From the NCBI GenBank assembly GCA_023052935.1, contig CM041292.1:204561799-204625798 (forward strand): DNA of 64,000 bases, read 5' to 3'. Below, piece after piece: positions 56,066-64,000 of this stretch; positions within the stretch are counted from its first letter, which is position 1; each line of letters begins with the position of its first letter. A program made the position numbers and the translations under genes. The notes under the pieces were generated by a model. It made no database searches. It saw nothing but the letters and a program-made list of their open reading frames with translations, and had not been told where the DNA came from. Source of the DNA: Piezodorus guildinii. Taxonomy: Eukaryota; Arthropoda; Insecta; Hemiptera; Pentatomidae.

Positions 56066-56134
<69 letters not shown>

Positions 56135-56165
56135 CGAACTGGAACTATATATATATATATATATA
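56066..56165. repeat. (TA)n microsatellite
   Basis: Long TA run interrupted near 56130-56145 by 'aactcgaactggaact'. Confidence 0.95.
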
Positions 56166-56317
56166 AAGGCAGGAACTAAATAAATTAAAACATTTTAGGT
56201 TTTAGTAACAAAAGTAGACTCAAGGTTTTTCTTTCTAATAAAAAACCTTACATATACGTAACACGTGAACTACGTAAATAAATACAGTTCCACACAATAC
56301 TTTATAAATAGTTAAAA

Positions 56318-56764
56318 TCTGGTGCGGGCAACACACGACTTTCTATAACTTACCTCCGTTTTTAAAATCAATTAAAGAATTTTCAAATACAGTAAGAGAT
56401 CAAAATGAGTAAAAATATTAAGGAAATAATTAAATTGAATTTATATAGAAACATGTGTTTTATTAAAAAATCTATTATATTATTATATAAAATAATCAGT
56501 TAGTTTCATGTTTTGTGTAAATATTGTATGAATGTAGTATGTATGATATCTTTCAGCACTACTATTGATGTCCAAATTGGGACAGATTGTAATTTTACTC
56601 AATAAAAATTGTTGTTGTTGAAAATAAGTTTTATGTTCATTTCATCACTCTCTATAACTTTTAAAAGCTTGTGTATGAGATAATATTTTTTCTAAAATCA
56701 TTAGCATTCCAACGGTATATCTTACATGTATATAACAGCTCTTATGTTCAAAAACGAAAAATTG
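56318..56764 (+). mobile_element. Helentron-like element F6, 5' half
   Basis: Starts TCTGGTGCGGGCAACACACG and runs to 'aaaacgaaaaattgc', where a jockey LINE begins. A ~125-bp insert at about 56507-56630 ending AATAAAAATTGTTGTTGTTG looks like the 3' tip of another LINE with a (TTG)n tail. Confidence 0.7.
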
Positions 56765-57456
56765 CCTTTACCCTTCGTCGTAAACCAATGACAACCTGCC
56801 CAACAGTATCCTTCAATAACACTCCTCTTGTCCCAGTTGAACAGATCCGATACCTAGGACTGCACCTGGACAAACGTCTCACTTGGAACCCTCATGCAAG
56901 ACTGAAAAGACAAGAAACTGCTCGACGTTTTCGACTACTTCAACACTTACTGGACAAACGCTCAAACCTTCCACTTAAGTACAAAAGACTCATCTACATG
57001 ACTATCATCAGACCGATATGGGCTTACGGAGTAGAGATTTGGGGCTCTACTAAACCATCAAATTCATCTCGTCTCCAATCCTTACAATCCAAAATCCTTC
57101 GAAAAATCCTCAATGCTCCTTATTTTGTCACTAATAAACTCATCCATAAAGACCTTAATATTCCCTTTGTTGCTGACTTGGCCCGAACCAGGTACCACTC
57201 CTTCCATGACAAACTCCATTCCCACTCTAACCCACTAGTTTCAATCCTTGCTTCCTCTACAATCCCTGATAATCCTCCGAGACGTCTGAAAAGAAGATGG
57301 CCCCGAGACCTTCTTGTTTAACATAGTCTTTGGGGAGCTGCCAATGGGTAGTATCCCTACATATGAATCATGTCAACTTATCTTGTATCACATTTACTAA
57401 ATGTATTTTATTATACAGTTGTAAATACCAATAAATATATTTAAAAAAAAAAAAAA
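56765..57456 (+). pseudogene. jockey-type LINE, 5' truncated, frame largely intact
   Basis: One frame from the junction to 57321: TLRRKPMTTCPTVSFNNTPL, LGLHLDKRLTWNPHARLKRQ, IRPIWAYGVEIWGSTKPSN and PPRRLKRRWPRDLLV, stop TAA. The 3' UTR and A-run (57441-57456) follow. Of the jockey copies here this has the cleanest C-terminus, so it is relatively young. The 216-residue frame formally starts in the Helentron-like sequence. Confidence 0.85.
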
Positions 57457-57459
57457 AAT

Positions 57460-58020
57460 AACTGTACCATGATCCCAAACAGATAAATAGCTTCGGAACA
57501 GCTTCTGAGATAATTAAATAAACATCTAAACAATAACTCAATTTCCGAAATAAGGTTAGAATGGAATTTCCCAAGATTTTTATTTTTTTATTTATTAACG
57601 TTAGAGATAAATCATTCGGTAATGAATCGCTCAATTAACTAAGTGGGGAAGGTATTGAAACGCATTTATATAGAACTTTCAATGAAGTAACTGTTACAAA
57701 AAAAAAACTTCTTTTTAAGCTGTTATTTGTTTAAAATACGAATAACATAAACGTCTAACGGTTAAAAATCAACATTTATTTATAGGCAAATTAATTCTTT
57801 TTACAGGTTAATTTTTAGATAAATAAATAAGCCAAAGTGATCTGGTTTCCATAGAAATATGTATCTAAATACTCAAATCACCCTAAAATCCAATGGCTAT
57901 CCTAAAACAATTTCTAAGATTTCGTGATTCCGTCCCACCTAAAACCCGTATGCTACTCGTCTACTCGTCTACTCGACCCTTCCATAATTTCCTCCAGTTT
58001 GATTACAGTTACCTGAGGAA
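57460..58020. other. Unrecognised AT-rich spacer
   Basis: No gene or repeat recognised. Confidence 0.4.
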
Positions 58021-58024
58021 TTTG

Positions 58025-58653
58025 TCATGAGACATATTAATTGTTTCATCAGATTAACATGTGGAATTCTCAGACGCTCCCATAATTATAGAAGGTATAC
58101 TGAGTTTGTTTCTTTATTTATTTAAGGTCCCTTATGCGGACGATGGTACAGAGAGAGTACTAAATTTTTCCTATTCAGTTTTAATTAGGATAGTGATCTT
58201 TAGGGAGTATCTGACATCACACAGGGTCGGGACCACCTTTTAACGTCCCCTCAGAAGGGCGGCATAATTGATGATTTTTTACTCCGATTAAAAGATCCTA
58301 GGGCCACCTGCGGGTTTGAACTCGGGACCTTGGGCATAGGAGGCTCTTATGCTAACCACCATGCTACAGGTTACCCCTAGGTATACTGGGTTGAATTAGC
58401 TCAATCCCTCTTTCCATCAGCAATACTCCTTGGCCTCTGTCTTTTCCGATCGTTCAAAACAAAAAAAAAAACCTTATATTCTTGATATGCTTACCACTTG
58501 TTCCTCTGTCCATTCGGTTAACACTAGATCCCAACCCATAAACTTGTATATACCTTCCCACAGATCCGCCTCCTTCAAAAAATCTGTTTTTATTCGTGCT
58601 ACCCTATTTCGGATCTCCTTGCTTATATCCATTCGTAAAGCTTTATCATTACC
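58025..58653 (+). pseudogene. LINE 3' remnant, interrupted by a SINE
   Basis: Homologous to 32597-33000: MLTTCSSVHSVNTRSQPINL and FKKSVFIRATLFRISLLISI. A SINE occupies 58107-58378. It is joined directly to a Helentron-like element at 58654. Confidence 0.6.
58107..58378 (-). mobile_element. tRNA-SINE family A with empty-site control
   Basis: Target duplication AGGTATACTGAGTT (58093-58106) and AGGTATACTGGGTT (58379-58392). The uninterrupted homologue 'aggtataccgagttaaatta' at about 32661 shows the pre-insertion state. Confidence 0.85.
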
Positions 58654-58763
58654 ACGTGTGTGTGTGTGTGTGTGTGGTAACTCTAGCGCAAAAGCGAAAA
58701 GTCGTACGGAACTGAAATTTTATATTTAAGACTACTATACGCCCGAGATGTTACAGCAACTTT

Positions 58764-58985
58764 TTCACTAAGATCGGCAGACCGGAAGTCATACTTTTTC
58801 ACTAAGATCGGCAGACCCGGAAGTCCTACTTTTTCACTAAGATCGGCAGACCGGAAGTCCTACTTTTTCACAAAGATCGGCAGACCGGAAGTTCTACTTT
58901 ATCGGCAGACTGGAAGTCCTACTTTTTCACAAAGATCGGCAGACCGGAAGTGCTACTTTATCGGCAGACCGGAAGTCCTACTTAA
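58764..58985. repeat. ~34-bp minisatellite inside element R6
   Basis: About five units of ACTTTTTCACTAAGATCGGC plus AGACCGGAAGTCCT and two shortened units (ACTTTATCGGCAGAC..). The unit corresponds to an internal segment of the family (ACTTTTTCATCAAAAT..CCAGAAG), so it arose by local tandem expansion. Confidence 0.9.
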
Positions 58986-59197
58986 ACCCATGCATTTAGC
59001 ACATGTTTACGATTTTATCAAAAACGGCTCTAATGATGTAAAATTTAGTGGGCTTTAATATCACGTAGGTTTCATTCTGATCGAAATAGTCTGACAGGGC
59101 TCAAATGCAGATATTTTAAATTTTCTTCTTCTAAAGTACCTTTAATTTTGTATATTCTATAAAAATAAGCATATCATATAATTACTATTGATAAAAA

Positions 59198-60055
59198 ATC
59201 TGGTGCGGGCAACACACGACTTTCACTTACCTCCATTTTCAAAATCAATGAAAGAATTTTCAAATACAGTTAGAGATAAAAATACGTGAAACTATCAAGG
59301 TAAAAAAAATCTATTATATTATTATCTAAAATAATCAGTTAGTTTTATCTTCTTCTCATCACTCTCTATTAACTTCTAAAAGCTTGTGTATGAGATGATA
59401 TTTTTTCTAAAATCTTTAGCTTTCCAACGGTATATCAGACATGTATATTACTGCTCTTATGTTCAAAAACGAAAAATTGCATTAAACAATTTTTTTTTCT
59501 GTTTTCTCCTTTAGTTGGGTATCGAATTTATTCAATTTATATATTTACCTGTTTTTCATCAGAGTTAACAAGATAATCTAGTTATTATTATCGAATCTAC
59601 AATATTAAAGGTACTTTAGGGGAAGAAAATTTAAAATGTCGGCATTTAAGCCCTGTCAGACCATTTTTATCTAAATAAAACCTACATGATATTAAAGCCC
59701 ATTAAATTTTACATCGATATAGCGAGTTTAATCAAAATCGTCGGAACCGTTTTTGAGAAAATCGAAAAAAGGTGTAAAATGCATGGTATAAAGAGCCTCT
59801 TCTGCTAAGCTCATTTTGATGAAAAAAGTTTTGTCACGTCTCGGGCGTATAGTTGTCTTAAATATGAAATTTCAGTTTCATAGGACTTACCGTTTCCGCC
59901 CGGGAGTTACCACACACACACACAGACCTTTTTGCGGGACTTGGTTATTTGGACTCAGGGGACCCTAAAACGTGTATTTCCGTTGAAAACTGGAATTCGA
60001 AAATTTTCACGATCGCAATACTTTCCCTTACTATATATAGTAAGTGAAAGTAAAA
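59198..60055 (+). mobile_element. Helentron-like element F7, full length
   Basis: TCTGGTGCGGGCAACACACG to AAGTGAAAGTAAAA, with the short palindrome CTTACTATATATAGTAAG and a CACACACACACACA run near 59911-59925. Inserted inside R6 without an evident target duplication. Confidence 0.8.
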
Positions 60056-60247
60056 TTAGGTAAATATATAAGTTGAACGAATTCGATACCCAACTAATTG
60101 TACATTATCTTTAGTCCATTATCTGCTCTGTAATTAATTAATTGATTTCTTTACACATCTAGTTTCTTTTATGTTATAATATTGACATCCTCTAGCGCAA
60201 TAGTTTATAAAATAGTATATTTAATCTTATTTTAAATGTATCTTTTT

Positions 60248-60286
60248 AGCCCTGATTATGACCCACAATGGGGGTCGAAACGTTGG
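60248..60286 (+). ncRNA. Decayed hammerhead-like block
   Basis: GCC, CTGATTA, GACCC/GGGTC, GAAAC, GTT, GGC. Stem I and stem II are intact but G8 of the core is T, so cleavage is not expected. Flanks ('tttaaatgtatctttttagc', 'tggcaaaaatacat') resemble the foldback family. Confidence 0.45.
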
Positions 60287-60299
60287 CAAAAATACATTT

Positions 60300-60847
60300 T
60301 TGAAACTACTCAATTGTTTCATTCACTGACCGCCATCCGGACTAATTCCTTTTAGTAATATATTTTAAAAATAAATAATTATTAAAAAATATATTTATGA
60401 TTTTGTTAATAATTTGGATCGCTGTATCGTATATTGTGGTTATGATATGGAGAAAAAAAATATCCTAGAGAAATATAGTAGTCGTGAGGAGCATATATAG
60501 TTTAGATAGGGAGCATGCACCTGGAGGAACCAACCTGGAGGCCAGGGATTCAATTTCCAGTGAAATGATTTTTTGTGGACGCGGATAGACACCTGAGGTC
60601 GGACCCCGACTATCATTACTGGGCTCGGGGCGGTCCAAGGGACGGAATTCAGGAAGGAATGTAAAAGCCATGTCTACAACATAACGAATAACTTGGTCTT
60701 TGATTCTCAATGTTTCAGAAAACATAGAGCTAGGCCATTTTAAATTAAATCCAGGAGTAAATTAGTCCGTATGGCTGTAAAAGAAAGAAAATATCGAAAT
60801 GATCTTTAACTATTTAATTGTATTTCTTTCTTTTACTGTCTCTTGGA
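60300..60847. other. Unrecognised spacer
   Basis: A GC-richer patch at 60500-60660 with an 86-residue minus frame (60725-60465) that I do not recognise. Confidence 0.35.
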
Positions 60848-61652
60848 TTTTTACTTTTACTTACCAATATATGAAATATATAGTAAGGGAAAGTATTGCG
60901 ATCGTGAAAATTTTCGAATTCTACGGAAATACACGTTTTAGGGTCCCCTGAGTACAAATAACCAAGTCCCGCAAAAAGGTCTGTGTGTCTGTGGTAACTC
61001 CTGGGCGGAAACGGTAAGTCCTATGAAACTGAAATTTCATATTTAAGACAAATCTACACCCGAGACGTGACAAAACTTTTTTCATCAAAATGAGCTTACC
61101 AGAAGAGGCACTTTATACTATGCATTTTACACCTTTTTTCGATTTTCTCGAAAACGGTTATGACGATTTTGATTAAATTCGCCATATTAGTGTAAAATTT
61201 AAGGGGATTAAATATCATGTAGATTTCATTCTTTAAATGCCGATATTTTAAATTTTCTTCTTCTAAAGTACCTTTAATTTTGTAGATTCAATAAAAATAA
61301 CTATATTGTCTTGTTACTACTGATGAAAAACAGGTAAATATATAAATTGAATGAATTCTATACCTAAATAAAGGAGAAAACAGAAAAAATATTTTTTTGA
61401 TGCAATTTTTTGTTTTTGAACATAAGAGCAGTAATATACATGTATGATATACCGTTGGAAAGCTCAAGATTTTAGAAAAAATATTATCTCATACTCAAGC
61501 TTTTAAAAGTTAATAGAGAGTGATAAAAAGAAGATAAAACTAACAGATTTTTTTAAGGTAATAATATAATAGATTTTTTAATAAAACACATGTTTCTATA
61601 TAAATTCAATTTAACAACGATAAATGAAAGTCGTGTGTTGCCCGCACCAGAT
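60848..61652 (-). mobile_element. Helentron-like element R7, near full length
   Basis: TTTTTACTTTTACTTACC with hairpin AATATATGAAATATATAG, ending CCCGCACCAGAT. About 70 bp near the distal end are deleted. Confidence 0.75.
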
Positions 61653-62245
61653 TTTTTTATGTTTATGTTATTCCGAACTTCTATCTTACATTTTAGCAGC
61701 AAAAAGGTTTACAGTGAAGAACGAAGAGTTGGGCCTTGATAAATCCAACTTAACACAATTTTAAGTAAAATTATAAAATATGTAATTTAATTTCATTACG
61801 AAATAATAGGAGCAGTGTGACTTGAGATAATAAAGAAATTTCTCATGGTATATATATAAAATAAATAAATAAAAGGAAGGAAATTATTATCGATTTTCCA
61901 AGCAAAGGCTTCCTTTTAATCTTTATTGCTTTGTGCTTAGTTAATTAACTTCGCGCCGTTAAGCAATGAAGCATGACCTAAAAATATAAACTTGATAACC
62001 TGCACGAATTGGGGTGACATAATACATTGACTCCAATATCGCATAATATATATATATATATATATTCTTACTTAGTGCTGAGAAACGATACGATAAAAAT
62101 ATGACCACTGACACATAATTAATATAGAGGTATAATTTTACTATAGACAACCTTAAAATATTTCAACCGCTAATATTTTTTTATTATAACAAATACAACA
62201 CCAACAGAAAATTATTTTTATATTATGAGGAAAAACGAAAAAAAA
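61653..62245. other. Unrecognised AT-rich spacer
   Basis: Short (TA)n near 62046-62065. No gene. Confidence 0.4.
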
Positions 62246-63103
62246 AGCTGGTGCGCGCAACACACGACTTTCACTTACCATCGTTGTTAAAATCAATTTA
62301 AGAATTTTTAAATACATTGAAAGAAACAAATAAATTGTTAAGGAATTAAATTTTTTTTCAATTTTAATAGAAACATGTGTTTTATTAAATAATCTATTAT
62401 ATTTTTATTAACAACAATCAGTTAGTTTTATCTGCTTTTTATCAATCTCCATTAACCTTTAAAATTCCGTACATTAGGTAATATTTTTTCTAAAATCTTT
62501 AGCTATCCAACGGTATATTATACATCTATGTTACTATTCTTGTGTTCAAAAACGCAAAAATAGCATAAACAAATATTTTAGTACTTTATTAGTTTAGCGA
62601 ATTCCCTCAACCTGCATATTTACCCGTTATTTATGAGTGTTAATAAGATGATGTTCCATTTTTTTTTTTTTTTTTTAATCTATAAAATTAAAGGTTCTTT
62701 AGAGGAAGACAATTTGAAATATCGGCAGTTAAGCCCTGTCAAACTATTTCAAACAAAATGAAACCTACACCTTATTAAAGCCCTTTAAACTTTAAACGAT
62801 ATAGTGAGTTAAATCAAAATCGTTAGAGCCACTTTTGAGTAAATCGTAAAAAGGTGTTAAATGCATGGTATAAAGTGTCTTGTCTGATTTTGATGAAAAA
62901 GATTTTGTAACATCTCGGGCGTATAGTTGTCTTAAATTTGGAATTTCAGTTTCATAGGTCTATTCGTTTTCGCCCAGGAGGTCATTTGAACTCAGGGGAC
63001 CCTAAAACGTGTATTTCCGTTGAAAACTGTAATTCGAAAATTTTCACGATCGCAATACTTTCCCTTACTATATATTCGATATATAGGTTAGTGAATGTAA
63101 AAA
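62246..63103 (+). mobile_element. Helentron-like element F8, full length
   Basis: GCTGGTGCGCGCAACACACG start, T-run near 62658-62677, long-form hairpin CTTACTATATATTCGATATA, end GTGAATGTAAAA. The most diverged full-length copy; the CA run is absent. Confidence 0.7.
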
Positions 63104-63184
63104 TCAAGCTCAACAAATTTGATTAGTTGCCGAGAAAAAAATTTCTATATCGAAAGTGTTTCGTTTAAACAAATTAATTCTTAC

Positions 63185-63245
63185 CCACTGCAGGAACTGA
63201 ATTCATTATGACTAGTTTCAAGGAGGACTTCTGATGTTAACTTAC
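63185..63245 (-). other. Candidate recursive-splice block / micro-exon 2 upstream of GILT
   Basis: Minus strand: TTTTCTCTGTTTCAG|GTAAGTTAAC at its start and GTGG|GTAAGA at its end, 61 bp. Aligned with block 1 (64 bp): both share GTAAGTTAAC, TCAGA, GAAAC, ACTAGT, GAATTCAGTT and CCTGCAGTGG/TCTGCAGTGG. The 3-bp length difference and one shared open frame are exon-like. Confidence 0.45.
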
Positions 63246-63325
63246 CTGAAACAGAGAAAAAGGAAAAATAAATACTAAAATAATAATAAGAAATAATTAA
63301 ACTATTAAAAATAGATTTAAGAACT

Positions 63326-63608
63326 TGTTTATTTATTTAACGTCACTTTATGCTACTATGGCTAATCGGACGATGCTACAGTGGGAGTCCTAAATTTTGC
63401 CTATCCAGGTTTAATTAGGATAGGGATCTTAGAACGAGATCCTGACATCGCAAAGGCTCGGGACCACCTTTTAACGTCCCCTCCGAAGGACGGCGTAACT
63501 AAGGATTTTTTAATCCCATTAAAAAATCCTAGGACCACCTGCGGGTTTGAACCCGTAACCTTTAGCATGAGAGGCTGTTACGCTAGCCACCCAGCTACAA
63601 ATGATCCC
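63326..63608 (-). mobile_element. tRNA-SINE family A with target duplication
   Basis: Flanked by AGATTTAAGAACT (63313-63325 and 63609-63621). Complete body and head, and among the least diverged copies. The 101-residue plus frame over it is a shadow. Confidence 0.9.
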
Positions 63609-63760
63609 AGATTTAAGAACTATTCAATAAAGTTACGAGTCAAAAGAAGTTTAAAGAGTTATATTCAGTTTTGTTGGATTAAATAATATAAAAATATAAA
63701 ATTATTTACAATAATCCACAACAGATGACATTTCTTTGTCAAATCATTTTATTTCAAACG

Positions 63761-63866
<106 letters not shown>

Positions 63867-63867
63867 A

Positions 63868-64000
63868 CAGTAAACCCTCTTGTTAACGAACACGGTTATA
63901 ACGAACACCCGTTTATAACCAACTATCATTACGGTCCCTTGAAAAATGAATAGAAATCTATGCTTTTTCCTCGCTTATAACGAAATATTCTCTTATAACG
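63868..64000 (+). mobile_element. Start of a pogo/Tigger-like element
   Basis: TA|CAGTAAACCCTCTTGTTAAC followed by repeated 'ttataacgaac'-type motifs. The CAGT..aaCCTCgttataacga terminus and TA target are typical of pogo/Tigger MITEs. It is cut by the window end. Confidence 0.5.

Larger units (their letters stand above)
58654..60105 (-). mobile_element. Helentron-like element R6, split by element F7
   Basis: Left part 58654-59197 begins in (TG)n. The right part resumes at 60056 with 'aggtaaatatataagttgaa' and 'gaattcgatacccaacta', the sequence expected next in this family. It also contains a minisatellite at 58764-58985. Confidence 0.65.

Overview
This is a eukaryotic, AT-rich (roughly 70% by eye), repeat-dominated window, most probably from an insect or other arthropod. 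The reasons are a spliced gene of the invertebrate GILT type with kilobase-sized introns, jockey-, RTE- and mariner-type elements, Helitrons, tRNA-derived SINEs and long (TA)n runs. I cannot place the species.

The only host gene I can support is on the minus strand. It encodes a GILT-like lysosomal thiol reductase, and four consecutive exons lie at 20001-19852, 15941-15762, 12802-12647 and 7371-7195 (stop). They join in frame into 220 residues carrying the full GILT signature (CQHG..EC..N....C) and an unusual hydrophobic C-terminal tail. The first exon (signal peptide) was not found. Upstream of exon 2, two related 61-64 bp blocks on the same strand (35994-35931 and 63245-63185) start with a fused acceptor/donor (CAG|GTAAGT) and end with GTAAG. 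They look like recursive-splice points or duplicated micro-exons of a very long first intron.

The rest is mobile DNA, often nested. 1-6.5 kb: jockey 3' end, a Helitron with captured RTE and SINE pieces, a ~178-bp repeat block, a second SINE family, a foldback element with hammerhead-like ribozyme motifs, and a hAT MITE. 7-20 kb: GILT introns containing a second copy of the same Helitron, an inverted-repeat element with a hammerhead-like motif, a deleted mariner, SINEs and a Helentron-like element. 20-33 kb: candidate solo LTR, SINEs, a nearly intact RTE retrotransposon inside a Helentron-like element, and a duplicated composite repeat. 33-51 kb: several 5'-truncated jockey-type LINEs in both orientations among Helentron-like copies. 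51.6-53 kb: an unclassified inverted-repeat element with 28-bp repeats. 54.7-55.3 kb: a 208-bp tandem plus inverted repeat with a hammerhead-like core in each unit (retrozyme- or Penelope-like). 55-64 kb: Helitron 5' end, LINE remnants, nested Helentron-like copies, a SINE, (TA)n and the start of a pogo/Tigger-like element.

The most abundant family has about 17 copies or pieces of a ~0.9 kb non-coding element. One end begins TCTGGTGCGGGCAACACACG, the other ends in a palindromic stem-loop followed by GTGAAAGTAAAA; both ends share ACTTTCACTTACC in inverted orientation, and the interior holds a CA microsatellite. This architecture resembles Helentron-derived (HINE/DINE-like) elements. The two observations most worth follow-up are the hammerhead-bearing elements and the paired CAG|GTAAGT blocks upstream of GILT.
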